This document shows positions 35,620 to 48,313 of a DNA stretch of 64,000 nt, in pieces. The translations under genes and the position numbers were made by a program. The first letter of the stretch is position 1. The number at the start of each line of letters is the position of its first letter. The DNA lies in assembly GCA_009809945.1 (NCBI GenBank), contig WTPW01000924.1, positions 123,422 through 187,421 of the forward strand. Direction: 5' to 3'. The DNA comes from Gigaspora margarita (taxonomy: Eukaryota; Glomeromycota; Glomeromycetes; Diversisporales; Gigasporaceae). The notes under the pieces are model-generated. The model did no database searches. It had not been told where the DNA came from and saw only the letters and a program-made list of their open reading frames with translations.

Positions 35620-36371
35620 ATACATGTACAAACAATGCAAAAAACCAAGTAGCAGATTTACAGACCCAGCTAATAAATTCGCAAACCCAGTTAGCTGATT
35701 CACAAAACCAGTTTGCTAATTCACAAACCCAGTTAGCTGATTCACAAAACCAGTTTGCTAATTCACAACCCAGTTAGCTACACTTTAAAATGACTATAAT
35801 TTTCTTCACTAGACTTATGAGGCCCATAGAATATAACATAATATATTTAAATTTTGAGTGCTTGTTGGTTGAATTACAATCTGTATACAAAAAAGGTAGA
35901 TATCAAAATTGCTTTTAAAAAAGTTTGCATTAAGATTTAAAAATAGATGAACCTATTAGCAACTACAAAAATATAAAACTGATGAGGCAATTACTATACA
36001 ACTTTTAAATCTTATAACAAATTGATACAACAAGTAGAAAAATAAATGCAAGACTATAGAAAATAAATGGGATAAGTGGAAAAATAAATGCAAGACTATA
36101 AAAATAAATAGAATAAGTAGAAAAATCAGGCCCAAAATTCTGAACAATTAATTAATAATTTAAATCAACAAATTTTTGTACTATAGAATAACCCACCAAA
36201 TATACAACAAATAGGTATAGCAGGATATAAATCTCAGAATTTTTATGGATATCCTACTGAAGATCCAAAAGAATTTATTGATGATTTTTGATCATATTTT
36301 ATATTAGCAGAAATCAATGTAGCTAGCAGACTTGCTGATAGAGTTGTGCTCATGGATTTTTTGAAACATAA
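35620..36371 (+). pseudogene. Gag-like relic, 5' part, with heptad repeats
   Basis: The plus-strand frame begins with repeated heptads of the form (T/N)Q(L/F)A(D/N)SQ at 35640-35770 (VADLQTQLINSQTQLADSQ...), a coiled coil encoded by 21 bp repeats, then a stop. It resumes with SEQLINNLNQQ and a Gag/capsid-like block FYGYPTEDPKEFIDDF, TGA, SYFILAEINVASRLADRVVL, MDFLKHNLR. The TGA sits where Trp is usual. It is cut at 36372 by a TIR element and continues beyond it. Confidence 0.5.
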
Positions 36372-37578
36372 TTTAAGGATAGGTATTTTATATAATTTGC
36401 AATATAGCAAAATAATGTACATGCTGCATATTGTAGCTTATTTGTATAACTAATCCAAAAATAGTAATTTATTATTTATTAGCAATCAAATTATTTCATG
36501 CCTACGAATATATAAAGACTAAAAATCTTTGAACCTACAATGATTTTTTATTTTATACAATCTTACTCATATTATAATAAAAATTTTATTTGTAATAAGT
36601 TTTAAATACTTGTTACAAACACTTGTGCACAAAAAATCCAACCTTCCAAATAGTTTATATATAATATTTAATACAGTTCTAACATATTGTATAATCTATA
36701 AATAGATTTTTTAATAAAAATAAAGGTTTCTAATAAACTTCCAAAAAATTCTTAATTATGAATAATTTTTATGAATAAATGTATTTGTCACCTCTGTGCC
36801 ACATTTATTTGTCACTGCCAATAAGGCCATATTAATATTAAAGTAGAATTAGGTTAGAGTTAGAGTTAAATTAATACAGAATTGCAAGAGGATCATTTTT
36901 TGTTAAAAGTGCAATAGGTATTATCTAAGTAAAATTTTGAGTTATAAATAAAGCAGTCACAAATATACATGAGGACAAAAGCATTTCAGGTTTGAAAACC
37001 TGAAATTAAAATTTGAAGTCAAAAATGTTTTTGATCTATTTTACTTGAAAAACAAAATTATTTGATACTTTTTTTGAATAGATGAAATTATAAGGAACGT
37101 ATCTATATAAATTTTATTTGCTCTTTCTTATAAAAAATTTTAATTTTCTCTAATGAAAACAAATAGGCCTTTTTCGAAAATCAATTTTGGTGGTATTACT
37201 AGTTACAAATAAGCATGTCATAGAAGCAACAAATAGATTTTTCCAATTTTTATAATATCATTGGTTGTAAACAAGTGACTGAAGTTGTATCCTGTAAAAT
37301 TTAAAGAAAAACCCTAGTTTTTAATGACATGCGCATTTTTAAAGCCATATACACAAAGTTAATACTATATTATTTCTAAACAACCCTTTTTTTAAACAGT
37401 TCATTTAACAAAAAAACTGTTTAATAGCAAATACACAACCTTTAAGCAAATGAAAAATTTTCTTTTTAATGATTATATTAGACTGTAGGTTAAAATTCTT
37501 TAATAGTCACGAGTTTGTATAGTCTTTTATAGCATAAAATTATATATGTGTAACATCATATGAAATACCTATCCTTAA
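36372..37578. mobile_element. TIR element in the Gag-like relic, ~1.2 kb
   Basis: TTTAAGGATAGGTATTT at 36372 is mirrored by AAATACCTATCCTTAAA ending at 37578. The Gag-like reading continues after the right end (KDWYKKISKEKI), which supports an insertion. No ORF inside. Confidence 0.5.
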
Positions 37579-37975
37579 AAAAAAATACTAAAGATTGGTA
37601 TAAAAAAATATCAAAAGAAAAAATTAGGAATTAAAAAATTTATTAGATATACTGACAAGCTAATTTACCTGCAGTTTAAGGAAAAACAGTAGTCCAAATA
37701 GGCACACAAGGTTTAAATTAGGCAAATAGTCAAGCTAGTAATATTGTAATTCTAGCTCATATAGTATTTGATGAAAATTGGTTTTTTGCAAATAGGAAAC
37801 CAACTGATTGATTATCCAATGCACTAAATGTCAATGCAGAAGCTACTGTAGTTGTACAAGAAATTTGACTTGGCCATTGGTTTAAAACCAATTATCCTAT
37901 AATTACTGCAGAAAAACAACAAACACTTTTTGGCTCAACTCTTCAAAGAAGTGATCCAGTTGGCTGTTTCTATTA
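37579..37975 (+). pseudogene. Gag-like relic, 3' part
   Basis: KDWYKKISKEKIRN follows the insertion and fits the Trp-Tyr that usually closes a Gag helix. Further on: NWFFANRKPTD, TGA, LSNALNVNAEATVVVQEI, TGA, LGHWFKTNYPIITAEKQQTL. Both TGAs are in likely Trp positions. The identity of the last block is unknown. Confidence 0.35.
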
Positions 37976-39618
37976 ATAGATCCAAATGTAGTAACAATTA
38001 TTTATTATACCGGAGCTTTTATAGCATTGGTATAACGAATATATGCCAACACACTATTTTGTACAAAGTAAGTTACGTAACGTACGTACATACGTACTTG
38101 TAATTTTTGACATGGGAAAAATTAGAACAGCAAAAATTTCTAGTAAAATTTTGTGCTTTTAGATTAGGGATAAAATCTTGCAATTAGGTTAGAGTTCGAA
38201 AATATTATTTGTATAATAACACGTAAAAACAGTTTCATAGACTAAATTTTTGGTTATAAACGCATTACAGCAGATCTTGATATTTGAGCAGCAAAATTTT
38301 TTAACCCTAATCCTGAGTCCGCATAAATTCGCATAATTTATCGGATGCATAATTTGGCATTTACCGGATCATAATCCTGGACACACTACCACTAATGTTC
38401 GTGTCTCTGTGCTCACGTGACTCCCTGTTGATAGTTGCGGGTTAACACCGGGAACACAAGGATCGATCTTGTTAAGAATGAGGGCGTTTATCCAATTATG
38501 GAACGGTGCCCATGGATTTCTGTACCGATCCCACAGAATTTATAATATTTAAATGCCATGGGTTGTACGAAGAATAAATAATAATAAATTGATATATAGA
38601 TAATAATATTTTTTTTTTAACTAGCGGTCCTGCTATAGATAATAATATAAATGAATATAAATAAATAAATATATATATATTATATATATATATAATTCTG
38701 CAGGGGTATCGAAAAATTTGTGTTTTTAATTTTCAAGGTTACCAGCTTGCAGCACTAGTTATAGACCATCAATTACTACTTAGATAAAAGATTATTCCGA
38801 GTGTTATCCAAATATGGATGGATACTAGTACACAATAGATTAGGGGGAAATGTATATCCAGAAAGGGAGAAACATTGTAACTTCCGATTACATCTTGTAA
38901 CGTAATTTAAATTTAAGTAATATCACGTAAAGTAGCATCATAAAAAAAAAAAAAAAAAAATCAAGAACCAGATATCCGTAAATAAATGCAGAATTTAGAA
39001 AAAAAAATTTATATAATTTACAATGTGATGCTCTGTAAATTAAACTTTAAGGATATTTTTAATAAGCCGCAATTAGATACGACGGATCAAATCTCATTAA
39101 ATTGGTTAATTTGAGTTTGATAAAGACAATTCGGGTTGTATCGAATCTATAACGTACGCACGTTATTAAATGATAATGTTACACAATGTGCGTTCACGAG
39201 GATAAACAACAAAGTTTGTCGCTCAAATAAATTTTAAAGGATCACAGAATAAACATCATAAATTTCTTATAGGCGTTACCTAAAGTTAAAGAATTATTTG
39301 ATAAAGATATGAAATCTGATTGGTTACCCCGAAGCTACTTTTTGTTGTGGGTCCTCCGATATATTGTTTATATAGTACGTATGTTCAGCTGAGAATCTTC
39401 TGTGACAAACATTGTGTGGCAGCTAATGTTGTGTAGTCTGCAGAGTAGATTTGCCCATCTATATCTTGCTTCAATGGAGTTCCAGATTTTTATCTATGCA
39501 ACTAGTTGACTAGTGCAACTTAAAAATATAAATAAGATATTTAGCTTTTGAATGTTTTTTTTTATAACATTCTTGTATTTTTTTTTTTTTTTTTTTAATA
39601 AGTATTATAATAACGAAA
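37976..39618. other. Intergenic, upstream of the P450 gene
   Basis: No gene seen. ACGTACGT-type repeats near 38070-38095, an A-run at 38942-38960, (TA)n near 38670-38690 and a T-run just before the P450 start. Confidence 0.45.
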
Positions 39619-41544
39619 ATGTATTTTATAAAAAATTTAATTAGCGACCTCCCAACTTTAATTGCGGTGTTGCTATTTTTATATATAATCAGATATTATT
39701 ACAAATATTTTACCAGAGTAAATCCACTACCAGGTCCATTTCCTTGGGTACCTTTGTTAGGAAATACGCTAGAAATATTTATTTATAAGTTAAACATCGC
39801 AGAATATTTTAAAGATATTCAATCGAAATATGGTGATTTTTGTGAAATTCAAATGGGTTCTAAACGACTTATTCTTGTTTCAAACGGTGATGTGGCATAT
39901 CCAATTCATACTTCTTCAGTAGCACTTAGTCGTAAATTCTTATATCGTGATGTACAAAGTTCTGGAATGCTTGAAATGGGTTTTGAAACTAGTGGAATAC
40001 TTTCTAATAGGAACTTAGATGAATGGAGAATCAATCGTGAATTCTTTGAAAGAATATCAAGATCAAGAAATTTTTTAATAATGCTTACAGGCAAAACATA
40101 TGAAATGGCCTCTGATATGTTTAAATTATGGGATATGATGATAAATGAGCAACGGGAAATTGATCTGTCTAAATGGTTAGAAAAATTTTCTGGGGACATT
40201 GGGGTTACAACAGCTACAGGAATACCTTCTTACGCAGTCCTTTCTTATTTTGGTTCGCTTGGATACGATTACCATGATTATATTCCAGCTTCAGAACGGG
40301 AATTATCTTTGAAATTGATTTCTATAGTTAAATCTGTTTTTAAAACAGGGCAATGTAATAATTTAATAATTTTTAAACGTGTATTGTAAATAAGCGTTAT
40401 TTAATTAAAAATAATTTTTAATTTTTATTTATATATCTGATATAATTTTTTTTATTAACTCAAGGGTTCAATTTAGTTCCATCATTTATAAGGCACGCAC
40501 CTGGCATGAGCTACTTTAATAGCAAATTCTTACAACCTATAAAAGATGCGGAGATTTTACTTCATGAAATAATTCAAAAAAGACGCACAAAAATCGACTC
40601 ATTATCTGAAGATGCTTCACTCCCTTCTGACTTTTTAACATTGCTTCTTACCGTTAATACACCACGTGGTATAGAAGTTCCTTCATATAAATCATTAAAC
40701 AGATCTTAAGTGATCATGAAATTTTTGGAACTATTAGAGACATTTTCTTTGGTTCTTTCGAAACGGTAATACGTATAAATTGTTTAATACTGTATAATGG
40801 TTTAATAGTACATTGAATATAATGCTAAATAACAAAATACATCATTTTATAACAGGTTACGACCGCAATGTGTTTAGTATTTTATTATGTATGCAAATAT
40901 CCTTCTGTAAAATCTAAAGTACTTTCTGAAATCAAATCGATATTCGGAAATTCAAACACTTCAAACTCTCTTTACGACAATTTAAACAATCTTCCATATT
41001 GTGACACATTAATTGAAGAAACACTTCGTTTACACGTATTACTCCCATATTTTTTTCGATCGAATTCTGAACCTGTAGAGGTTGGTGGATATCTATGGGA
41101 AAAGGAACAAACATTTTTATTACATTATCAGAGAATAAATGTTAATGAAACTGATTGGATTGATGGAGAAATTTTTGATCCTGAAAGATTTTTACGGAAT
41201 AAAGATAGCGAGCGATCAATAAATGCTAGAAAAGCTAGTAATAAAGGGGCATTCTCAACTTTTGGTGGAGGTGCTAGGGTTTGTCCGGTTTGTATTCGAA
41301 AAATTATAAACTTAAATACTGAAATATACACATTATATGAATAAATTTTAAAACTAAGTTTTATTTACATTGACAGGGAAAGGCTTGGGCAATAATTGAA
41401 ATAAAAATACTTTTAGTGTCAGTCTTAATGAAATATGGCATAGAATTCGCAAATAAAGATCAAGGATTGGATATGTTTTGTGATGCTTCTTATCATTGGC
41501 GAGAACTTAAAATCCGTCTAAAACCTAGGATGCAGGAAACATAA
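39619..41544 (+). CDS. Cytochrome P450 monooxygenase (one frameshift)
   Basis: Four exons: 39619-40378, 40465-40765, 40856-41287 and 41377-41544, with introns of 86, 90 and 89 nt. The product is about 553 residues. An N-terminal membrane anchor (TLIAVLLFLYIIRYYYKYF) and proline hinge (NPLPGPFPWVPLLGN) place it on the ER membrane facing the cytosol. Helix I is FFGSFETVTTAM, the K-helix ExxR is EETLRLH, then FDPERF, and the haem loop FGGGARVCPGKAW with the Cys ligand is split by intron 3. The summed exons are one base short of a whole frame: after SYKSL (about 40697) the reading shifts by one to ILSDHEIFGTIRD. This sits in a short A-run, so it may be a sequence error; otherwise the gene is a very young pseudogene. 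The substrate is unknown. Confidence 0.88.
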
Positions 41545-43739
41545 ATTAAATTGTAATTAAACGATTCATGAAGATCTTAATCTGAAACTAGTTGCGGATT
41601 TTTAAAAAATATCGAAGCTCTAAAACCCGAAACCCCAGACTATAATCAGAAACTTCTAATTTTTTCATAATGCATAATTCATATTTATTTTTGTAATATT
41701 ACAAAAAAAAACAAGATTTAGGTTTATTTATTAAATGACTTAACTTTTTGATACTTATTTTCTTTTTATAAAGAAAAATTATCTTAATTCTTTATGTAAT
41801 AGTTATTGTTACTTTCATTTTTATAAAAGAAACTATAGTCAATTCTCTCTATAATTATTTTATCAAGATTTATTTGCGGAAATCAAATTTTAATTTCAGT
41901 CAGTCAAGGTAACTCTATTAAAAAAAAATGGTGGTTGCTAGGTTCAGGTTTTTTAACTGAAAGTTTAAATATGATCCAATTTTTTAGTCATTTTATTAGG
42001 CATGGGATAAGGGCCTGAAAACAAGGATAATGCTGTACATAAATGATTAGATTTGCGATTTCAATTTGGTTAAAATAGTAATGTAGTTCATGTGTATACA
42101 CACCATCACAAAATAACGAATCAAAGTATACTGACACAAATAAACATCAAACAATTTCTCATAAGCATTAATGCAAATTAGAGGTCGGATCCTTTGAATA
42201 TCCGTCACAGATATTCAGTGGGTTTTCATTAATAACATTAACGAATATCCAGACTTTGGATGACTATCAATTTATTCGTGAATATTCATGAAATCATTTG
42301 AGAATCAGATAATCAATAAATTTAGAATCAGGGACACGAAAAATTATGCTTTGTTTTGCTAACTTGATTAAAACATTCGGTTTATAAATAAAATTTAGTT
42401 TTCATGTAGCGAATTTCATTTAATTTAAAATTTATTTAACTGTGAAAATTCATGAATACTCTGAAACTAATAAAAATATTAGTAACTATTTCGGCAAAAA
42501 ATAATGTCATGTGACGACACAAATTGACTAAAATATTTGACTAAATAGGTATTTCGGCTAGCAACATTAGGTTAGGGTTAAGCATTTACTAGTCGTAAGT
42601 ATTATATTTCTACTAAATTTTACCTAGCGTGATGTCGGCTAATAAGCTGTCGAAGTGATTGTCGGTGAATCCCCTCAGATGCATTCTTATGCCATACTTG
42701 GATCATCTAAAATCAGCCAAAACTATAGCCCTACCCTCACCCTAACTCTACCCGAATTTAGGCCGGGTGCCATTTTGACGCAATGATTCATCTGAGGCAC
42801 GACGTCCAGTATAATGATTTACCAGTAATTTCAAAAAAAAAAAAAAAAAAGTTTTTTGGAACCAGTTCACACAGATTTGTAGCTTTAGAAAGATGTGGCG
42901 CCAAGTGAACAACCAAGAAATCAAAAATTGAATTATTTATATAATGGAATATAGACTTTTAATCGATTCGACTGTAGAATAAACGCATTCCGTTGTCTAA
43001 AGAATTCTATTCTTAATAAACTTTCTGGTTTTCACTTGGCAGTATTTGTAAAATTTATAATTCAGGTATTAATACAGTAATACAGTAATACAGTAATAAG
43101 CATATTTAATTTTACCGTCAACGTTAGAAAATTTCGATTGTCAATCGGAGTGAAGTGTGTGCTTTTGCCGAAGTAGGGAAGTACGGCTCACTTAACCGAC
43201 ATGTCTTTTTGCACTGTACGTAACAATTTAGTATATTATATTATGTGTATATATTTGACAGTAAATTGTCACACTGCATGATGTCGGCATCCGGTAAAAT
43301 GATATCGTGTACTACCTGAGTTTACACGGGCGACTAATTAGGTTAATTAATGTTAAGGTCAGCTTCCATATTAGTGATTAAACAATTATACGTAGCAATA
43401 AGAGTAAAGAGAAGAAAATATAAAGATATGGTTATTTAGAATAAAAGAAATTTGTGTTATTATTACAGTATTAGAATAAAATTTTATTCGTCACGTGTTT
43501 TAAGCAAGTTTTTATCTCGTTAGTTTTGCCCACAAATATGCACGTAATAACGAATGCATTGGTTGCTTCGGTTAATTATCGGACTATTTTTCTTTACACC
43601 TGTTTGTTTAACAATTTTTTGATGGATAATTAATTTTCCATGCCGTTCTACGTGCATACGTACGTACGTACGTAGGTTTATACCAGATTATGTTAATAAT
43701 GATTATTAACCGGATAGAAAGGTTTAGAAACAAATTATT
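41545..43739. other. Intergenic between P450 and GST 2
   Basis: No gene seen. 42660-42800 may be a MITE (CCCTCAGATGCAT facing ATTCATCTGAGGC) and has CCTACCCTCACCCTAAC inside. GGTTAGGGTTA at about 42570. ACAGTAAT repeats near 43075-43100. CGTACGTACGTACG near 43660. Confidence 0.4.
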
Positions 43740-43843
43740 TTTAGTAATCAAAGACCAAACCTCATTAGAAGTAAATACACAAAACGTTTAAATACACGTT
43801 TATTTCACCTTTCAATCTTTAGACAATCTTTAATATTAAAAAA
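43740..43843 (+). promoter_or_regulatory. Conserved upstream region of GST 2
   Basis: Matches 26385-26492 before GST 1, with AAATACACGTTTATTTC and the A-run before ATG. It marks the 5' limit of the duplication, near 43735. Confidence 0.45.
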
Positions 43844-44580
43844 ATGACCATCAGACTTATTGGATATTCTGCTTCATATCCTACCCTTAGAGTTATTATA
43901 TGCCTTAAGGAATTAGGTCTTCCTTATGAACTTGAACCTCCAGCTAGTTATCAATCTTTAAAAGATGAAGATTTTATTGCGAATAAGCACCCGTTGTAAG
44001 TATCATCTATCACATATCCTATATATTTATATATAAAGTAATTAAATTATTAACAAATTATTATAATAGCGGAAAAATGCCAGTCCTTTTTGATGGTGAT
44101 TTTAGAATTACCGAATCTCGTGCAATTTGTCGTTACCTAGCATCTAAATACCAAGGCAAACATAATGATATAATCTTGATTCCTAAAGATGTTCACAAAG
44201 CTGGATTAGTCGATCAATTCATTTCTTATGAATTGTCTTACTATGACCCACCGCTCTCAAAACTCGTATATCAAGAGAAATTTGCTAAAAAATTCTTTAA
44301 TAAAGACCCGGATCCCGAAATTATTAAGCAAGCTCATGAAGAACTTGCTAAAGTTTTAGATGTTTATGAAAAACTTTTGGAAGGAAAGGAATATTTAAAT
44401 GGTGAATATTCTTTAGCTGATCTCGTTCTCTGCCCTGGTACTAATTACGTCTATGGTGCTGGACATTCTGATTTATGGGATAACAGACCTAATGTTAAAA
44501 ATTGGTGGAGTAGATTATGTAATAGGGATGCCAATAAAAAATCTTTTGAAGAAATCAAAAGTTTTTGGGAAAATAATTAG
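43844..44580 (+). CDS. Glutathione S-transferase, copy 2
   Basis: Exons 43844-43995 and 44070-44580 with a 74 nt intron at the same position as in copy 1 give 220 residues. The N-terminus is MTIRLIGYSASYPTLRVIIC, with the Ser of SASYPT the candidate nucleophile-activating residue, then HPFGKMPVLFDGDF, ESRAICRYLASKY, and a helical domain with LLEGKEYLNGEYSLADLVLC and WDNRPNVKNWWSRL. The active-site stretch is closer to what phi-type enzymes show than that of copy 1. Gene, promoter and ~0.55 kb of 3' flank are paralogous to 26385-28535. Intact; same predicted role in detoxification. Confidence 0.92.
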
Positions 44581-44713
44581 TTTACAGATTATTTATATGT
44601 ACTCTTCTTTTGTTTTATAAATTTATTTGTTAAAACTGGTGAAAATTAGTCTACATTAATAAATTCTTTTAACAATAATCAATATATCGTTCTTGAAAAA
44701 ACAATCTCTTATT

Positions 44714-44930
44714 GCACGGGTCTTATGTGACAACCCGTGCTTTTTTCATTTACTTATTGGCACGGGATTGTTACGTCAGACACCGTGCAATAAGATAGTT
44801 ATTATATGGGTATGTTTAATAACCCGTTACACACACGGGTTCATATTTAAATCCCGTGCCTTCGGCACGGAATCTGAACCCGTGTGTGTAACGGGTTATT
44901 CAATACATACCCATACAATAACTATAATTT
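44714..44930. mobile_element. Palindromic element in the GST 2 3' flank
   Basis: Absent from the matching GST 1 flank (CTCTTGTTGTACTCGTTAG). The core 44795-44925 is a 131 bp hairpin (ATAGTTATTATATGGGTATG facing CATACCCATACAATAACTAT; centre CCCGTGCCTTCGGCACGG). Before it lie two further CACGGG/CCCGTG pairs. Exact ends and target duplication are unclear. Confidence 0.75.
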
Positions 44931-45124
44931 AATGTACACGTTAGTATGACAATCAGTGAAAGAGACTTTTATTTATTTACTTCATATAGTAACTTTTATC
45001 TCATAGACATATAAAGTATATAAAACCTTTATCCAAAAATAAAGTGTGCCGGCTTCATAAATAATTCTATAATTACTTAACGTTTAGAAACCTTGAAGAA
45101 AATGATCCATGCTAATAATCATTT

Positions 45125-45350
45125 GGGGTCTGCCTTGAAAATCATGTTCTGACATTTCCGATCAGGCTAATTCGGACAAATTCAAACCCGCGTACCGTCT
45201 TGTTTATATGTAAATCATCCTTTACTTTTATTGATTCGATAGTTCGAATAAACTATCGAATCAATAAGTACATATAAACACTAACCGGTACGCGGGTTTG
45301 AATTTGTCCGAATTAACCCGATCGGAAATGTCGGAACGTAGAAAGACCCC
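45125..45350. mobile_element. Palindromic MITE with perfect empty site, 226 bp
   Basis: GGGGTCT...AGACCCC ends, 4 bp target duplication ATTT (45121-45124 and 45351-45354), and an uninterrupted AATCATTTAGTGG in the GST 1 flank. The arms include ACATTTCCGATC, TTCGGACAAATTCAAACCCG and TTGATTCGATAGTT around a short centre. Confidence 0.88.
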
Positions 45351-45520
45351 ATTTAGTGAATTGAATATGGGCTATAACACTATTTGAAAAATAATATCTC
45401 GCTCCTCTGAATTTTTTAAATCGAAAAGTTATAGCTTTGAAATTCAGAATATATAAATAATATAGATGACCCATGGTGATTCGAATTTTGAAAATCCGAA
45501 TTTTTGCAGTAAAACTTCAA

Positions 45521-46858
45521 ATCACGGATCCGCCTTACTTCACCTATAAACATTTCATCTACAGCTCGTTTAGCCGACATCACTAAAGTGACAATTTACT
45601 AAAAATATATAACTAACCCTAACCTTTACTCTATGTGATTGAACTTTCTTGAAATGACCGTCGGTGAAGTGTGCAGTACTGCAAATAACCATATATTAGA
45701 ATTTATAACTGTATTGCGGAATTTTATACGAATTTATAATTCTAATACAGTTCTTATCGTTATTACTAAACGTCTTTTTTTTTTTTTTATTAATAAAAAT
45801 TGAAACCATTTTTTGTCATTTTTATATTTTAAATTATTATTAGTTACGATTATACAGTAGTGGAGAGTTTCATCGTTAAACTTTTATACAGTATTGTATT
45901 GTACAATAATCTTGTCAAAATTTTGGCTTGAAATTTATTTGTCTAACTTATAAATTCTATACTGCAATATAATATTTTACAGTGCCTATCGAAAGTATCC
46001 CCATACTTTTAAATGTTCATTTCTTAACAACCATCTAATAAAATCAAATCAAATTTTTGTCATTGTAATAACAATACTAATATTTATATATGTATTGTTA
46101 TTTTTGATTTAAAATTTTAGCATAGTAAAATTTTATTGTAACAAGTTGATGGACACAATTAATATTATATAAAATTAAAAATAAATATAATTTGTTAGTA
46201 AAATAGTTAAAGATCAAATAAATTAATAATGTAAATTTGCTGCAACCAAATAAATAAATATACTTTGTTAATAAAATAGGTAAAGATCTCTATTAAATAA
46301 GTAGCTGCACAATGCAGTCGAACGAAACCAGAAATGCAGAATATGCTGTACAAGAAATTTAAAAATAAGCTTTGAACTTGTATCAGACTTGTACGCATAG
46401 ATGTAATGCCATGACCTGTGTGAGTTATGGCATTTTGTTTAACTTATTATAATCACAATTTATTTCATCTTTAGTCAGATCTATAAATGAGGGTAAATTG
46501 CCTTACTTAATAGAAAAAATTGGTGAAATTGCTGAAATTGACTTTAATATAAAAATTGGCGAAATTAGTTTTTTTAACTCATAAAAAATTAATTAAACTA
46601 AAATAAACCAAACAGCATGACAGTTTAATAATCTTTTGTTTAAAAAATGGGCAAATCAAGCAAATTTTTTATAATAAAGATTTTTTATAATTTTGAACAA
46701 GAATAATTTAACAAAAACTTAATAAACAAACTTGTATAATTAATCTAACAAAAATTTTTATCAAATTTGATTAAGTTTCTGTTAAATTATCCTTATTTAA
46801 AATTTTTTTTAAAAAAAAATATTAAAAAATATTTGCTTGGTTTCTATTGACTCAACCA
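45521..46858. other. Intergenic, no gene seen
   Basis: AT-rich sequence beyond the end of the GST duplication. T-run at 45775-45788. No supported coding sequence. Confidence 0.4.
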
Positions 46859-47006
46859 GGATCTCGGAAAATTATAAGATAGGTGGTATGCAGAAGTAGG
46901 TAGATTTGGGGTTAAATTTGTCGTAATTCTAGTCAAAAATTAAAATTTTATTTTATTTTGACCAGAATTATGACAAGTTTTGGCCCCTTATAATTGTCCG
47001 GGGTCC
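46859..47006. mobile_element. Palindromic MITE, 148 bp
   Basis: GGATCTCGGAAAATTATAA faces TTATAATTGTCCGGGGTCC, and GTCGTAATTCTAGTCAAAA faces TTTTGACCAGAATTATGAC. Short centre. Confidence 0.75.
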
Positions 47007-47189
47007 TACTCAACTCCAAATATTAAAATGAAGAAATTATAATAAAATAAAAATGAATTTCACCCGCACCTATAGTCAGAACCAAGTTTAATTAGATGAG
47101 CTGTTAATGAAACAGATAAAAAAATAAGGTATAAACTGCATATATCACAAATTTCAAAACCATAATGATAAATACTGTCGAACCGATAT

Positions 47190-47716
47190 GGCCAAACCAA
47201 GTTGATTGTGTGTTTTACATTACCCCCCCCCATACAGTGCAGACAACTTAGTCCCGACCAAAAAATTGATGACATTCAAATTGCTAATAAATAGTAAACA
47301 AAAAATACTATCTTAAAATGTTAAAATTTTTTTAAATCTATTTATAAAAAGTTATAGCAGGTTGAAGTTATAGTATTTTTATAATTAAATATGAAATTTG
47401 GCCACCTTTTATATATATATATAAAAAAAGCAAATTTGGCCTCTTTAAACAATTAAATATTAGCTAAATTTTCAAATTGGCCTCTTCATATATATAAAAA
47501 ATAAAATCTGAATTTGGCCGCTAAAAATTTTTATTGGTTGGGGCTAGGTTGTCTGCACTGTAGTAAAAAAAATTTAGATAAATATGCATAGGGCTACGGG
47601 AATTTTTATACAGTCACGGAACAATTCGGAAAAATTTTACTATGTGAACCACCCTCCCCCTCCTCCTGGAGGAGAGAGGGGGGTAATGTAAAACACATAA
47701 TCAACTTGGTCTGGCC
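47190..47716. mobile_element. TIR element, 527 bp
   Basis: GGCCAAACCAAGTTGATTGT (then GTGTTTTACATTACCCCCC) is mirrored by GTAATGTAAAACACATAATC and AACTTGGTCTGGCC. No ORF of note inside. Confidence 0.75.
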
Positions 47717-47735
47717 TATACATAATAGTATAATA

Positions 47736-47823
47736 TAGATGCAGACTTATTTACGTTACTACTGTAGTTACGTCTCAATTGTGCTTTATTTTATAAGCCG
47801 GGTTTTTATAAAGTCTGCATCTA
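47736..47823. mobile_element. Small MITE, 88 bp
   Basis: TAGATGCAGACTTA faces TAAAGTCTGCATCTA. Lies between two other elements. Confidence 0.55.
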
Positions 47824-47891
47824 TACATGGTAGACCAGGTTTTGTATTGAGAGGCTATCGGATTTGAAAACATTACAAACTATTAAATTTA

Positions 47892-48092
47892 TACTGTCTT
47901 CCTCCTCTATAATCACGTGGTTCGTATCATGCAAATTGTGTGATTGTATGAAGGCTTTTATTATGATGTGCTTATAACGAGGTATTTTTTATAAGTTTAT
48001 TAGTAAAGTGGTTGCAGACTTTGGTGTGATTATAAAAAGGTTTTACTATGATGTGATTATATAGGAAGTGATTATATAGGAGGAAGACAGTA
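47892..48092. mobile_element. Tc1/mariner-like MITE, 201 bp, TA target site
   Basis: TACTGTCTTCCTCCTCTATA faces TATATAGGAGGAAGACAGTA; TA flanks both sides. Subterminal ATAATCAC motifs recall the transposon at 10573-11711, so both may use the same transposase. No transposase of this type is seen in the window. Confidence 0.8.
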
Positions 48093-48313
48093 TATCAGAA
48101 ACTGACTATTCAGGATCGGCTTTGAGAGGTTCTATAGTACAATAAATATAATCAGTAGCCCAAATATCGATAAGGCAAATATAATTAATTTAAGTAAACG
48201 CAATAAAAAAAAAATTGAGAACGCATGCTAAACACGTTAGGTAATAAATAACTATCAAAAATAATAATCGTCACGGGCTGATAATATATTCGAAATAATT
48301 CTGGTACGATTTT

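Noticed and set aside
39906..41331. Minus-strand frames in the P450 gene
   Set aside because: Antisense shadows of exons.
43660..43680. Possible binding site ACGTACGTACGT
   Set aside because: Simple repeat that also occurs near 38070 and 62465; no context for regulation.
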